Made by a program: the position numbers and the translations under genes. Below the pieces are notes generated by a model, which searched no databases, was not told the DNA's origin, and saw nothing but the letters and a program-made list of their open reading frames with translations. From contig JOEL01000012.1 of NCBI GenBank assembly GCA_000720995.1, positions 248,001-312,000 of the forward strand: 64,000 nucleotides of DNA. Direction: 5' to 3'. The DNA is from Streptomyces celluloflavus (GTDB lineage Bacteria > Actinomycetota > Actinomycetes > Streptomycetales > Streptomycetaceae). Position 1 is the stretch's first letter, and each line of letters starts with the position of its first letter. Of this stretch, positions 34,667-45,172 are shown one piece after another.

Positions 34667-35407
34667 ATGGACCAGACTCAGACCAGCCAGGGCGGCACCG
34701 CCGCGGCCACGCCGGGCGCCCAGCGCCGGGTGCTGGTCGTGGAGGACGACCCGACGATCGTCGACGCCATCGCGGCCCGGCTGCGCGCCGAGGGCTTCCA
34801 GGTGCAGACGGCCACCGACGGCCCGGCCGCCGTCGACACCGCCGAGGCGTGGCAGCCGGACCTGCTGGTCCTGGACGTGATGCTGCCGGGCTTCGACGGC
34901 CTGGAGGTGTGCCGCCGGGTCCAGGCCCAGCGGCCGGTGCCGGTGATGATGCTCACCGCCCGCGACGACGAGACCGACATGCTCGTCGGCCTAGGGGTCG
35001 GCGCCGACGACTACATGACCAAACCGTTCTCGATGCGCGAGCTGGCCGCCCGGGTGCACGTCCTGCTGCGCCGGGTGGAGCGCGCCGCGCTGGCCGCGCA
35101 CACCCCGCGCAGCGGCATCCTGCGCCTCGGTGAGCTGGAGATCGACCACGCCCAGCGCCGGGTGCGGGTGCGCGGCACCGACGTCCACCTCACCCCGACC
35201 GAGTTCGACCTGCTGGTCTGCCTGGCGAACACCCCGCGCGCGGTGCTCTCCCGCGAGCAGCTGCTCGCCGAGGTCTGGGACTGGGCGGACGCCTCCGGGA
35301 CGCGCACGGTCGACAGCCACATCAAGGCGCTGCGCCGCAAGATCGGCGCCGAGCGCATCCGCACGGTCCACGGCGTCGGCTACGCCCTGGAGACCCCGGC
35401 CGCATGA
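34667..35407 (+). CDS. OmpR/PhoB-family response regulator
   Basis: Encodes 246 aa from the ATG at 34667, which has AGGGGC at a good distance; ATG 34652 is the alternative. The receiver domain reads RRVLVVEDDPTIVDAI, with the phosphoacceptor Asp in LLVLDVMLPGFDGLEV and the Lys of YMTKPFS. The C-terminal winged helix ends with RTVDSHIKALRRKIG and IRTVHGVGYAL, the OmpR DNA-recognition and wing segments. The stop overlaps the kinase start by 4 bp. Target genes unknown. Confidence 0.94.
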   Translation: MDQTQTSQGGTAAATPGAQRRVLVVEDDPTIVDAIAARLRAEGFQVQTATDGPAAVDTAEAWQPDLLVLDVMLPGFDGLEVCRRVQAQRPVPVMMLTARDDETDMLVGLGVGADDYMTKPFSMRELAARVHVLLRRVERAALAAHTPRSGILRLGELEIDHAQRRVRVRGTDVHLTPTEFDLLVCLANTPRAVLSREQLLAEVWDWADASGTRTVDSHIKALRRKIGAERIRTVHGVGYALETPAA

Positions 35408-36519
35408 CGCGGCGGTGGCGGGCGCCCGCGCGGGGGCTCTGGGCGCGGGTCTGGGACGGATTGCGGCCGCTGGACCCGTACCGCTCCGTCAAGGCGGCCC
35501 TCGGCGCGCTGGTCATCGTCTCGGTGATCATCACGACCCTGCTGGTGTTCGTCGCGATGCACTCGGCGACCGAACTGCGGGTGATCACCATCTTCTCGAT
35601 CATCGCGTCGCTGCTGATCACCCAGTTCGTGGCGAACAGCCTCACCGCGCCGCTGGGCGAGATGACCGACGTGACGCAGTCGATGGCGCACGGTGACTAC
35701 ACCCGCCGGGTGCACTCGGCGCGCCGTGACGAGTTCGGCGATCCGGCGGACGCCTTCAACCGGATGGCGGCCGATCTGGAGGCGGTGGACACCCACCGCA
35801 AGGAACTGGTCGCCAATGTCTCGCACGAGCTGCGCACCCCCATCGCGGCGCTCCGGGCGGTGCTGGAGAACGTCGTGGACGGTGTCTCCCAGCCCGACCC
35901 GGAGACGATGCGGACGGCGCTGAAGCAGACCGAGCGGCTCGGCCGGCTGGTCGAGCACCTCCTGGACCTGTCCCGGCTGGACAACGGCGTGGTGCCGCTG
36001 CACACCACCCGCTTCGAGGTCTGGCCCTATCTGTCCGGGGTGCTCAAGGAGGCCAACATGAGCCGCGGCGCCGCGACGCTGGCCGGCTCGGGCACCCACA
36101 CCCGCACGGACGTCCATCTGCATCTCGACGTCTCCCCGCCCGAGCTGACCGCGCACGCCGACGCCGAGCGGCTGCACCAGGTCGTCGCCAACCTCATCGA
36201 CAACGCGATCAAGCACAGCCCGCGGCACGGCCGGGTCACGGTCCACGCTCGGCGCGGCGAGGGCCCGGGGAGTCTGGAGCTGGATGTCCAGGACGAGGGC
36301 CCCGGCATCCCCGAGTCGGAGCGGTACCGGGTCTTCGAGCGGTTCAACCGCGGCGGACCGGCGGCGTCCGGCCCCGGGAGCGACGGCGGTACGGGCCTCG
36401 GCCTGGCCATCGCGCGCTGGGCGGTGGATCTGCACGGCGGCCGGATCGGCGTGGCCGAATCCCCACGTGGCTGCCGTATCCGCGTCACTCTTCCGGGGCT
36501 GGAGCCAGCTCGGAGCTGA
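35404..36519 (+). CDS. Sensor histidine kinase with HAMP domain
   Basis: Encodes 371 aa. Two adjacent membrane helices (ALGALVIVSVIITTLLVFVAM and VITIFSIIASLLITQFV) are separated by only a few residues, so there is essentially no extracytoplasmic sensor loop. A HAMP domain follows (TAPLGEMTDVTQSMAHGDYTRRV). The HisKA box is LVANVSHELRTPIAALRAVLE, and the ATPase domain has NLIDNAIKHSP, DEGPGIP and GTGLGLAIARW. It forms an operon with the OmpR regulator. The lack of a sensor loop suggests it detects a membrane or cytosolic signal. Confidence 0.95.
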   Translation: MTRRWRAPARGLWARVWDGLRPLDPYRSVKAALGALVIVSVIITTLLVFVAMHSATELRVITIFSIIASLLITQFVANSLTAPLGEMTDVTQSMAHGDYTRRVHSARRDEFGDPADAFNRMAADLEAVDTHRKELVANVSHELRTPIAALRAVLENVVDGVSQPDPETMRTALKQTERLGRLVEHLLDLSRLDNGVVPLHTTRFEVWPYLSGVLKEANMSRGAATLAGSGTHTRTDVHLHLDVSPPELTAHADAERLHQVVANLIDNAIKHSPRHGRVTVHARRGEGPGSLELDVQDEGPGIPESERYRVFERFNRGGPAASGPGSDGGTGLGLAIARWAVDLHGGRIGVAESPRGCRIRVTLPGLEPARS

Positions 36520-36668
36520 CGGCCTGTGGCGTAGGGTCGGTGGTGGGAGCACTGATCAGGGGGTGCGACGGCGCCGCGATCTGTCCGCACGCAGCCAAAC
36601 CCCGTGTGTTTCCCGCCAAGTCATGCTCTGAAACCCAGCGGTGAATGTGACGTGCGCGACGAGTGACC

Positions 36669-36697
36669 CTCCCGGACTGCATTAACGGTCCGGGGAG
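36669..36697 (+). terminator. Stem-loop between two-component pair and kgd
   Basis: CTCCCGGAC / GTCCGGGGAG arms with a 10-nt AT-rich loop and a single bulge lie 150 nt after the kinase stop and 60 nt before kgd. It could be a terminator for the kinase transcript or a leader element of kgd. Confidence 0.4.
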
Positions 36698-36756
36698 GCG
36701 TAGCCTTTATTCCCGCTGTCCACCACCTTAGGAAGCGGAAGAGGGCGGTTGCCGCC

Positions 36757-39700
36757 GTGTCGCTACAGTCCCCCAACAGCTCGAGCATCTCGACCGACCA
36801 AGAGGGGCAGGGAAAGAACCCTGCCGCCGCGTTCGGTCCCAATGAGTGGCTCGTCGACGAGATCTACCAGCAGTACCTCCAGGACCCGAACTCGGTAGAC
36901 CGAGCCTGGTGGGACTTCTTCGCCGACTACAAGCCGGGCGGCGCCGCGGCGCCGAGCCAGCCGACGGAGGCCATCGCCCCCGCACCGGCCGCCCCGGCGA
37001 CCCCGGCCGTTCCGGCCGCCCCGACCACGTCGGCCGCCCCCGCTGCCACGAGCGCTCCCGCAGGCTCCTCGGCGCAGCAGGGCGCGGCCCCCGCCGCCCC
37101 GGCTCCGGCGAAGCCCGCGCCGAGCGCTCCGGCGCCCGCCGCTGCCAAGCCGGCCGCTGCCAAGCCGGCCGCCGAGCCCGCGGCCAAGCCGGCCGGCCCC
37201 GAGCTGGTCACGCTGCGTGGCCCCTCGGCCGCCGTCGCGAAGAACATGAACGCCTCCCTGGAGCTGCCGACGGCCACGTCCGTGCGCGCGGTGCCGGTGA
37301 AGCTGCTGTTCGACAACCGCATCGTCATCAACAACCACCTCAAGCGCGCCCGCGGTGGGAAGGTCTCCTTCACCCACCTCATCGGGTACGCGATGGTGCA
37401 GGCCCTCAAGGCCATGCCGTCGATGAACTACTCCTTCGCGCAGAAGGACGGCAAGCCGACGCTGGTCAAGCCGGAGCACGTCAACCTCGGTCTGGCCATC
37501 GACCTGGTCAAGCCGAACGGTGACCGCCAGCTCGTCGTCGCGGCCATCAAGAAGGCCGAGACGCTGACCTTCTTCGAGTTCTGGCAGGCGTACGAGGACA
37601 TCGTCCGCCGCGCCCGCGACAACAAGCTGACGATGGACGACTTCACCGGGGTCACCGCGTCGCTGACGAACCCGGGCGGCATCGGCACCGTCCACTCCGT
37701 GCCGCGGCTGATGCCCGGCCAGGGCCTGATCCTCGGCGTCGGCGCGATGGACTACCCGGCGGAGTTCCAGGGCACCTCCCAGGACACCCTGAACAAGCTG
37801 GGCATCTCCAAGGTCATGACGCTGACCAGCACCTATGACCACCGCGTGATCCAGGGCGCCGCCTCCGGCGAGTTCCTGCGCGTGATGAGCCAGCTGCTGC
37901 TCGGCGAGAACGACTTCTTCGACGACATCTTCAAGTCGCTGCGGATCCCCTACGAGCCGGTCCGCTGGCTGCGCGACATCGACGTCTCGCACGACGACGA
38001 CGTCACCAAGGCGGCCCGGGTCTTCGACCTGATCCACTCCTACCGGGTCCGCGGCCATGTCATGGCCGACACCGACCCGCTGGAGTACCACCAGCGCAAG
38101 CACCCCGACCTCGACATCATCGAGCACGGCCTCACCCTGTGGGACCTGGAGCGCGAGTTCGCGGTCGGCGGCTTCGCCGGCAAGACCATGATGAAGCTGC
38201 GCGACATCCTCGGCGTGCTGCGCGACTCGTACTGCCGCACCACCGGCATCGAGTTCATGCACATCCAGGACCCCAAGCAGCGCAAGTGGATCCAGGACCG
38301 CGTCGAGCGCTCGCACAAGTCGCCCGAGCGCGAGGAGCAGCTGCGCATCCTGCGCCGGCTGAACTCCGCCGAGGCGTTCGAGACGTTCCTCCAGACGAAG
38401 TACGTCGGCCAGAAGCGCTTCTCGCTGGAGGGCGGCGAGTCCGTCATCCCGCTGCTGGACGCGGTCATCGACTCCGCGGCCGAGTCGCGGCTGGACGAGG
38501 TCGTCATCGGCATGGCCCACCGCGGCCGGCTGAACGTCCTCGCGAACATCGTCGGCAAGTCGTACGCGCAGATCTTCCGGGAGTTCGAGGGCAACCTCGA
38601 CCCGAAGTCGATGCACGGCTCCGGCGACGTGAAGTACCACCTGGGCGCCGAGGGCACCTTCACCGGTCTGGACGGCGAGCAGATCACCGTCTCGCTGGCC
38701 GCGAACCCCTCCCACCTGGAGGCCGTCGACCCGATCGTCGAGGGCATCGCGCGCGCCAAGCAGGACCTCATCAACAAGGGCGGCACGGACTTCACGGTCC
38801 TGCCGGTCCAGCTGCACGGTGACGCGGCCTTCGCGGGCCAGGGTGTCGTCGCCGAGACGCTGAACATGTCGCAGCTGCGCGGCTACCGCACCGGCGGCAC
38901 GGTGCACATCGTCATCAACAACCAGGTCGGGTTCACCGCCCCGCCGGAGTCGGCCCGCTCCTCCATGTACGCCACGGACGTGGCCCGCATGATCGAGGCG
39001 CCGATCTTCCACGTGAACGGTGACGACCCGGAGGCCGTGGTCCGCGTGGCGCGGCTCGCCTTCGAGTTCCGCCAGGCGTTCAACAAGGACGTCGTCATCG
39101 ACCTGATCTGCTACCGCCGCCGCGGTCACAACGAGTCCGACAACCCGGCCTTCACCCAGCCGCTGATGTACGACCTGATCGACAAGAAGCGCTCGGTGCG
39201 CAAGCTCTACACCGAATCGCTCATCGGTCGCGGCGACATCACGCTGGAAGAGGCCGAGCAGGCGCTGCAGGACTTCCAGGGCCAGCTGGAGAAGGTCTTC
39301 ACCGAGGTCCGCGACGCGACCACGGCCCCGATGACCCCCGAGGTGCCGCAGCCGCAGGCGGAGTTCCCGGTCGCCGTGGACACCGCGATCTCCCAGGAGG
39401 TCGTCAAGCGGATCGCCTCCTCCCAGGTCAACATCCCCGACCGGGTCACCGTCCACCCCCGCCTGCTGCCGCAGTTGCAGCGCCGCGCGGCCCAGGTGGA
39501 GGACGGCACGATCGACTGGGGCATGGGCGAGACCCTCGCCATCGGTTCGCTGCTGATGGAGGGCACCCCCGTCCGGCTCGCCGGCCAGGACTCCCGCCGC
39601 GGCACCTTCGGTCAGCGCCACTCGGTGCTCATCGACCGCGAGACCGGCGAGGACTACACCCCGCTGCTCTACCTCTCCGAGGACCAGGCCCGTTTCAACG

Positions 39701-40560
39701 TCTACGACTCGCTGCTGAGCGAGTACGCGGCGATGGGCTTCGAGTACGGCTACTCGCTGGCCCGTCCGGAGTCGCTGGTCATGTGGGAGGCGCAGTTCGG
39801 TGACTTCGTCAACGGCGCCCAGACCGTCGTCGACGAGTTCATCTCCTCCGCCGAGCAGAAGTGGGGCCAGACCTCCGGCGTCACCCTGCTGCTGCCGCAC
39901 GGCTACGAGGGCCAGGGCCCGGACCACTCCTCGGCCCGGATCGAGCGCTTCCTCCAGCTGTGCGCGCAGAACAACATGACGGTCGCCATGCCGACGCTGC
40001 CGTCGAACTACTTCCACCTGCTGCGCTGGCAGGTCCACAACCCGCACCACAAGCCGCTGGTCGTCTTCACCCCGAAGTCGATGCTGCGTCTGAAGGCCGC
40101 GGCGTCGAAGACGGAAGAGTTCACGACGGGCGGCTTCCGCCCCGTCATCGGCGACACCACGGTGGACGCGGCCGCCGTCCGCAAGGTCGTCTTCTGCGCC
40201 GGCAAGGTCTACTACGACCTGGAGGCCGAGCGCGAGAAGCGCGGTGCGCACGACACGGCGATCGTCCGTATCGAGCGGCTCTACCCGCTGCCCGGCAAGG
40301 AGCTCCAGGCGGAGATCGCCAAGTTCCCGAACGCCGAGAAGTACCTGTGGGCCCAGGAGGAGCCGGCGAACCAGGGTGCCTGGCCGTTCCTCGGTCTCAA
40401 CCTGATCGACCACCTGGACCTGGCCGTCGGCGCCGATGTGCCGCACGGTGAGCGCCTGCGCCGCATCTCGCGCCCGCACGGCTCGTCCCCGGCCGTCGGT
40501 TCCGCCAAGCGTCACCAGGCGGAGCAGGCCCAGCTGATCGCCGAGGTCTTCGACGCGTAG
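36757..40560 (+). CDS. kgd: Multifunctional 2-oxoglutarate dehydrogenase/decarboxylase (E1o-E2 fusion)
   Basis: Encodes 1267 aa from a GTG. The N-terminal ~45 residues carry the E1o segment [18 protein letters not shown]. An Ala/Pro linker (~65-145) leads to an E2-type acyltransferase domain (~150-390) with [19 protein letters not shown]. The ThDP-dependent E1 part follows: [47 protein letters not shown] and [15 protein letters not shown]. No lipoyl domain is present, as in the mycobacterial enzyme, so lipoyl groups come from other E2 proteins. It catalyses the 2-oxoglutarate to succinyl-CoA step of the TCA cycle; FHA-protein (GarA/OdhI-type) inhibition is known for the family. Confidence 0.97.
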   Translation: MSLQSPNSSSISTDQEGQGKNPAAAFGPNEWLVDEIYQQYLQDPNSVDRAWWDFFADYKPGGAAAPSQPTEAIAPAPAAPATPAVPAAPTTSAAPAATSAPAGSSAQQGAAPAAPAPAKPAPSAPAPAAAKPAAAKPAAEPAAKPAGPELVTLRGPSAAVAKNMNASLELPTATSVRAVPVKLLFDNRIVINNHLKRARGGKVSFTHLIGYAMVQALKAMPSMNYSFAQKDGKPTLVKPEHVNLGLAIDLVKPNGDRQLVVAAIKKAETLTFFEFWQAYEDIVRRARDNKLTMDDFTGVTASLTNPGGIGTVHSVPRLMPGQGLILGVGAMDYPAEFQGTSQDTLNKLGISKVMTLTSTYDHRVIQGAASGEFLRVMSQLLLGENDFFDDIFKSLRIPYEPVRWLRDIDVSHDDDVTKAARVFDLIHSYRVRGHVMADTDPLEYHQRKHPDLDIIEHGLTLWDLEREFAVGGFAGKTMMKLRDILGVLRDSYCRTTGIEFMHIQDPKQRKWIQDRVERSHKSPEREEQLRILRRLNSAEAFETFLQTKYVGQKRFSLEGGESVIPLLDAVIDSAAESRLDEVVIGMAHRGRLNVLANIVGKSYAQIFREFEGNLDPKSMHGSGDVKYHLGAEGTFTGLDGEQITVSLAANPSHLEAVDPIVEGIARAKQDLINKGGTDFTVLPVQLHGDAAFAGQGVVAETLNMSQLRGYRTGGTVHIVINNQVGFTAPPESARSSMYATDVARMIEAPIFHVNGDDPEAVVRVARLAFEFRQAFNKDVVIDLICYRRRGHNESDNPAFTQPLMYDLIDKKRSVRKLYTESLIGRGDITLEEAEQALQDFQGQLEKVFTEVRDATTAPMTPEVPQPQAEFPVAVDTAISQEVVKRIASSQVNIPDRVTVHPRLLPQLQRRAAQVEDGTIDWGMGETLAIGSLLMEGTPVRLAGQDSRRGTFGQRHSVLIDRETGEDYTPLLYLSEDQARFNVYDSLLSEYAAMGFEYGYSLARPESLVMWEAQFGDFVNGAQTVVDEFISSAEQKWGQTSGVTLLLPHGYEGQGPDHSSARIERFLQLCAQNNMTVAMPTLPSNYFHLLRWQVHNPHHKPLVVFTPKSMLRLKAAASKTEEFTTGGFRPVIGDTTVDAAAVRKVVFCAGKVYYDLEAEREKRGAHDTAIVRIERLYPLPGKELQAEIAKFPNAEKYLWAQEEPANQGAWPFLGLNLIDHLDLAVGADVPHGERLRRISRPHGSSPAVGSAKRHQAEQAQLIAEVFDA

Positions 40561-40580
40561 TCACCGGCACCGGCAGTGAC

Positions 40581-40621
40581 CGAAGGGCCCGTCCCCGCAT
40601 CTCGCGGGGGCGGGCCCTTCG
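40581..40621. terminator. Strong convergent terminator after kgd
   Basis: Eighteen-bp arms starting CGAAGGGCCC and ending GGGCCCTTCG, with one G-U pair and a 5-nt loop, lie 20 nt after the kgd stop and 49 nt from the stop of the convergent fxsT-like gene. It can serve both strands. Confidence 0.88.
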
Positions 40622-40669
40622 GGTTCGGGTGCCGCGTCCTGGGAGGCGGCGCCGATGGCGTGGCGACGC

Positions 40670-43600
40670 CTATACGGGCTGCGGTTCGAAGTCCCAGTAC
40701 GGTCGCCGGCGGCGGCGGGCGGACAGCGTGTGCGGATGCTCGGCGCCCAGGGTCTCGGCGAGCTGCTGGACGGCCTCCTGCTCCAGCTTCGCCGCCTCCT
40801 GACCGCGGCGCAGCGTGCGCAGGTCCTCGGCGAGCGCCGTCTTGGCGGAGAGCGTCAGCGGATGGGTCCCGCCCAGCGCCGCCTTGGCCCGCTCCAGGGT
40901 GTCGTGGCTGAGCTCCACCGCGCCGTCCTCGTCCTCGACGCGGTTGCGGGCGGCGGCGGTGTTCAGCGCGCAGCCCAGCGTCCAGGGGTGGTCGGGTCCC
41001 ATGATCCGGGTCATATCGCCCAGTGCCCGTTCGGCGATGTCCAGCGCCTCGGTGAGCTCCCCGAACGCGCCACGGGCCAGGCCGGTGTTGCCCAGGGTGC
41101 CGATGGTGTACGGGTGGTCCGCACCGGCCAGGGCTCGGTAGCGCTCGGCGACCTCCTCGGCGAGGTCGCGGGCGTGCCCGAGGTCGCCGTGCTCGCGCAG
41201 GAAGGTGGCGTAGTCGGCGCGCACCATCAGCGTCTCGGGGTGCCGGGGCCCCTGCACCCGGCGGGAGCGCTCGACGAGGTCGGCCATCAGGGCGTCGGCC
41301 CGGCCGAGTTCACCGGAGCGGCGCAGGCAGAGCGCGAGGTCGTGTTCGGCGCGCAGCGTCTGCGGTGTGTGCGAGCCCATCACCTGCCGGTGCAGCCGGG
41401 CGTTCAGCTCCTGGCTGGAGGTGGCGTCGCGGTAGCGGCCCAGCAGCCGCAGCATCCGGGAGTAGGAGGCGCCGGCGTTGAGGGTGAGGTGGTGGCGGGC
41501 GCGCAGCTCGCGCTCCCGGAAGGCCAGCACATCGCGGAAGGTGCCCAGCGCGTCCTCGTAGCGGCCGAGCAGGGCGAGGGCGGAGCCGAGGTTGTGCCGC
41601 GAGGAGAGGGTGCGGGGCGCCTCGGGGCCGAGCACCTCGGTGTAGGTCCGCCACACGGTGTCGAAGAGGGTGTACGCCTCCTCGTACGAGCCGAGCGCCA
41701 TCAGCGTGCCGGCCAGGCCGTCCTGGGCGCGCAGCAGATCGGAGTCGGCCGGGGTGCGTTCGGCGGCGAGCTGGTCGACGATGGCGCTGCCGACCGCCTC
41801 GGCCTCGCGGTAACGGCCCATCCGGCGCAGCATGTTGGCGTGCTGGTGGGTGAGGACGAGCATGGTGCGCCGGGTGGGCTCCATGCGGGTGCTCCAGCGC
41901 GCGAGGAACTGCTCGCACAGCCGCAGGCCCATGCGGTTCTCGCCGCGCACCCGCAGGTATTCGATGCAGTTGAGCAGGAGTTCCTGGACGGCCGGTTCGG
42001 GGCTGTCCAGGACGCCGGCCGGCTCCAGGTGCGGGATGAGTTCGGCGTAGCGCTCCCAGTAGCGGGTGTCGGAGGGGTTCTGCGGGTCGGCGGTGACCAG
42101 TACCCGGCAGGCCGTCGCGGACATCTGGTCGCGCTCGTCCTCGGTCATGTCGCTGCGCAGGAAACGGTGGTAGAGCCGGTGCATCTGCGCGGTCTCGACG
42201 GCCGGGTCGGACTCCTCGGAGAGCTGGTAGTCCAGGCGGACGGCGGTGGATTCGGTCAGCCGGCGCAGCGCGGTGTTCCAGCTGATCGGCTCGACGGCGA
42301 GGTCCGCGAGGTGTTCGGGCAGATCGCCGCGGCGGGCCTTGGCGAGCATCGGTACGGGGATGGCGTCGGGGGTGAAGAACGCGAACAGCTTGAGGAGTTC
42401 CACCGCGGCGGGGCTGCGTTCGCGCAGGGTGTTGAGGGTTATGGCCCAGCTGGTCTGGAAGGCCATCGGGTAGTCGGAGGAGATGCGGATGCCGACCAGG
42501 CTGGGTTCGCCGCGGCGGATCAGCTCGATGTACTCCTTGGGGGACATCGGGTTGGCGTCCAGCCAGGCGGCGGTCTGCGCGAGCAGCAGCGGCAGGTCCT
42601 GGACGGCCTCGGCGAGCAGGTCGGCCTCCAGCGGCGTCAGCCGCGGCGCCCGGCGCCTGGCGTAGGCGACGCTCTCCATCCGGTTGAAGGGCCGCACCTC
42701 GATCTCCTGGGCGCTGCCGGATCCCGACCAGTCGCGGGTGAGCGTGGTGATCAGGACATGGCCGCGGCCGTCGGGGACGAGGTCCTCGATCTGCTCCATG
42801 TCGTCGGCGCTGTCGAAGACCAGCAGCCAGCGGCGGTAGGGGCGGCCGACCCGCAGCGCCTCGTGGACGGCCCGGATGCGGTCGCCGAGTTCATGGCCCA
42901 CCGGGAGGCCCAGGCGGTTGGCGAGTTCGGCGAGCTGTTCGCGGGCGGCGCCGCGGTTGGTGGCGCTGATCCACCACACCACGTCGTAGTCGTTGCCGAA
43001 GCGGTGGGCGTATTCGGCGGCGATCTGGCTCTTGCCGACGCCGGAGATGCCGTACAGCGCGATCCGGGTCTCCAGCGGCGGGCCGGCGCCGAGGCCGCCG
43101 CCGGCGAGCTTGTCGTGCAGCTCCTCCAGGACGTGGTCGCGGCCGGTGAAGCGGTTGTTGCGGCGCGGGACGTTCCAGACCTCGGGCGGGTCGTTGGGGA
43201 AGCGCGGGGCGCCGGGGGACGGTTCGCCGCGCGGGCGCCGTGCGGAGGTGACGCCGAGGCGTTGCAGGACGCGGCGGTTGGCCTCGACGGCGTCCAGGTC
43301 GCGCAGGTCGGCGGGGCGCAGCACGGCGGCGGTGGCGGGCAGCTTCTGGGTGGCGACGCTGACGGCGGCGAACCGGTCGGCGTGCGGTGTCACCACTTCC
43401 TGGAGCGCGTCCGTCCACTCCTCGTGGGACTTGGGTCCGAGCCGGAAGTACCAGTCGTCCAGCACCATCAGGAGGCGGCCCTCGGCGGCGAGCAGTCCGG
43501 ACAGCTCGTCGGCGAGCGGGGTCTCCGGGACGGGGTCCCAGCGCAGCAGGGTGGTGCCGTGGCCCAGCTGCTCCAGCTGGTGGGAGATCCACGCCGCCCA

Positions 43601-43744
43601 GGGCCGGTTGAATCCGGCGTAGCTGATCGTGATGTGTTCGTGGGAGCGGGCGGGACCGGAGGTGCCGGCGGGACCCGGAGAACCGGAGGAACCTGAGGTA
43701 CCCGAGGAACCAGAGGAATCAGAAAACGTCGACTGATCGGCCAT
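40670..43744 (-). CDS. fxsT: TIR-NB-ARC-TPR protein (FxsT-type)
   Basis: Encodes 1024 aa with GGGAGA upstream of the ATG at 43744. A ~30-residue Gly/Ser tail precedes a TIR-like domain (~36-165: HITISYAGFNRPWAAWISHQLE, LLRWDP, SHEEWTDAL). NB-ARC follows with WNVPRRNNRFTGRD, Walker A YGISGVGKS (~231-239) and Walker B WLLVFDSADD (~306-315). The C-terminal ~400 residues are TPRs with repeating LGPEAPRTLSSRHNLG-like units. This is the architecture named FxsT in FxSxx-COOH gene sets and of STAND/NLR immune ATPases: TPRs sense, NB-ARC switches, TIR may act on NAD+ or nucleotides. The TIR catalytic Glu candidate is in SHEEW. It is last in the block. Confidence 0.9.
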   Translation of the reverse strand: MADQSTFSDSSGSSGTSGSSGSPGPAGTSGPARSHEHITISYAGFNRPWAAWISHQLEQLGHGTTLLRWDPVPETPLADELSGLLAAEGRLLMVLDDWYFRLGPKSHEEWTDALQEVVTPHADRFAAVSVATQKLPATAAVLRPADLRDLDAVEANRRVLQRLGVTSARRPRGEPSPGAPRFPNDPPEVWNVPRRNNRFTGRDHVLEELHDKLAGGGLGAGPPLETRIALYGISGVGKSQIAAEYAHRFGNDYDVVWWISATNRGAAREQLAELANRLGLPVGHELGDRIRAVHEALRVGRPYRRWLLVFDSADDMEQIEDLVPDGRGHVLITTLTRDWSGSGSAQEIEVRPFNRMESVAYARRRAPRLTPLEADLLAEAVQDLPLLLAQTAAWLDANPMSPKEYIELIRRGEPSLVGIRISSDYPMAFQTSWAITLNTLRERSPAAVELLKLFAFFTPDAIPVPMLAKARRGDLPEHLADLAVEPISWNTALRRLTESTAVRLDYQLSEESDPAVETAQMHRLYHRFLRSDMTEDERDQMSATACRVLVTADPQNPSDTRYWERYAELIPHLEPAGVLDSPEPAVQELLLNCIEYLRVRGENRMGLRLCEQFLARWSTRMEPTRRTMLVLTHQHANMLRRMGRYREAEAVGSAIVDQLAAERTPADSDLLRAQDGLAGTLMALGSYEEAYTLFDTVWRTYTEVLGPEAPRTLSSRHNLGSALALLGRYEDALGTFRDVLAFRERELRARHHLTLNAGASYSRMLRLLGRYRDATSSQELNARLHRQVMGSHTPQTLRAEHDLALCLRRSGELGRADALMADLVERSRRVQGPRHPETLMVRADYATFLREHGDLGHARDLAEEVAERYRALAGADHPYTIGTLGNTGLARGAFGELTEALDIAERALGDMTRIMGPDHPWTLGCALNTAAARNRVEDEDGAVELSHDTLERAKAALGGTHPLTLSAKTALAEDLRTLRRGQEAAKLEQEAVQQLAETLGAEHPHTLSARRRRRPYWDFEPQPV

Positions 43745-43878
43745 GCGACCGTCTCCCTGGGATGCGGTGGTGCGCGCGTGCAGAGGCTGTGCGTGGGCGG
43801 GCTGATTGGCACGATAGCCCAAGTGTCGCTCCCTGTGACGACGGTGCGTCAGGCGATCTTGTGGGCGGGGCGGTGGGG

Positions 43879-45021
43879 CTACATCGCGGCGGCCAGCCGG
43901 GCGGCGATATGCCGGATCAGGCGTTCCAGATCGGCGCAGTAGACGGACGGATTGGCGAATCCGCTGGGGCCCGCGCGGTAGCGGTGCGCGTAGTTGCCGC
44001 CGCCGCACACCCGCATCAGGGCGCAGCTGCGGCACTGGGCGCCGAGCGCGTCCGGGCCGCGCCGGCGGGCGGCCATACCGGGGTGGGCGAGGGCCTCGTC
44101 GAAGCTGTGGTGGAAGACGTCGAGGCCGGTGGCGGCGGCGCCCTCGTAGGTGGATTTGAGCGAGTCGACCTGTTCGATGGCGCCGTCGGTGTCGACCACG
44201 AGGGCGACGACCGGGGAGAGGCCGACCGCTTCGCTGGAGCTGGGGCGCCCCAGGAGCAGACCGATGATCTCGGTGAAGAGCCGTACCCGGGGGCCCGGTC
44301 CGCCGTCCCACCAGAGGTCGAAGACGGTGCACAGCCAGTCGCCGTACGGGGTGCGGCGCGCGGGGCCCAGGGGGGCGGGCGGCGGGCTGGACCAGTTGGC
44401 GTGCGGGAGCAGGAAGTCGAGCACGGGCGGGCCGAGGGCGCGCAGCGAGCCGTAGACCTCGGCCGGGTCGGTGGTGATGTCGATGGTGGACAGGATGCCG
44501 GCGAAGACGCCGGGGCGGTCGGCGAGCATCCGTACGGCGCGGGAGACGGCGGGCCAGGAGGGGCGTCCGGCGTGGTCGACGCGGCGGTGGTTGAGACCGG
44601 GGGTGCCGCCGTCGAGGCTGAGGCCGAGGCGGAATCCGGCGGCGCCCAGGGTGTCGATCAGCTCCGGGGTGAGCAGGGTGCCGTTGGTCTGCACGCCGAA
44701 TTCGGCGGTGCATCCGGCGGGCAGCGCGGCGCGGAGGGCGGCGGCCTGGTCGAGGAGCGGGCCGGGGCCGGTGAGCAGCGGTTCGCCGCCGTGCAGGTCG
44801 ATGCGGATCTCGCGCAGGCGGTGGGCGCGGGCGTGTTCGGCGATGCGCAGGGCGCTCTGGCGGAGGGTGGCGGTGGGGACGAGCCGCGGGCGGGCGCGCC
44901 AGCTGCGGTCGGGACCGGCGTAGATGTAGCAGTAGGTGCAGGCGAGGTTGCACCGGCTGTGCATCTTCAGGACGAACTGGCGGAAGGGCACGGTGGTCCT
45001 GCCGGTCTCCACAGCCACCAC
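43879..45021 (-). CDS. fxsB: FxsB-type radical SAM/SPASM peptide maturase
   Basis: Encodes ~380 aa from a GTG at 45021 (GGGGGA upstream; further GTGs follow, so the start may be a few codons later). The radical SAM cluster is CNLACTYCY (C24, C28, C31 in this numbering), preceded by PFRQFVLKMHSR. Next come DLHGGEPLL, GVQTNGTLL and SLDGGTPGLNHRR. The C-terminal Cys-rich part CRSCALMRVCGGGNYAHRY...NPSVYCADL matches the auxiliary-cluster region of FxsB proteins. Family members form cyclophane C-C cross-links at aromatic residues of a short peptide. The 72-aa gene 151 bp upstream is the natural substrate candidate. Confidence 0.88.
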   Translation of the reverse strand: MVAVETGRTTVPFRQFVLKMHSRCNLACTYCYIYAGPDRSWRARPRLVPTATLRQSALRIAEHARAHRLREIRIDLHGGEPLLTGPGPLLDQAAALRAALPAGCTAEFGVQTNGTLLTPELIDTLGAAGFRLGLSLDGGTPGLNHRRVDHAGRPSWPAVSRAVRMLADRPGVFAGILSTIDITTDPAEVYGSLRALGPPVLDFLLPHANWSSPPPAPLGPARRTPYGDWLCTVFDLWWDGGPGPRVRLFTEIIGLLLGRPSSSEAVGLSPVVALVVDTDGAIEQVDSLKSTYEGAAATGLDVFHHSFDEALAHPGMAARRRGPDALGAQCRSCALMRVCGGGNYAHRYRAGPSGFANPSVYCADLERLIRHIAARLAAAM

Positions 45022-45172
45022 GGCGCCGTCCCCCTGCTCTCGTCGGCGGCCGGAACCGTCAACTCCCGCCCGCTGACTGATACATGGCACCACCACCGAT
45101 TGAGGAACCGAATTGCCGCGACAACTGGCCGATTCCCTTGCGCGTTTGCCCAAAAACAACTGCTTCTGACCG

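Noticed and set aside
36763-40515. 1250-codon open frame antisense to kgd
   Set aside because: It is a codon-bias shadow: low-complexity Arg/Val/Leu/Gly composition, no domain motif, and the other strand is an unmistakable kgd.
40655-43696. 1013-codon plus-strand frame opposite the TIR-NB-ARC-TPR gene
   Set aside because: Composition typical of a high-GC shadow with no motifs; the minus strand has complete TIR, NB-ARC and TPR signatures.
45022-45172. Hidden FxSxx peptide gene between the 72-aa gene and the maturase
   Set aside because: No frame of useful length with a start, ribosome-binding site and C-terminal F-x-S-x-x was found there.
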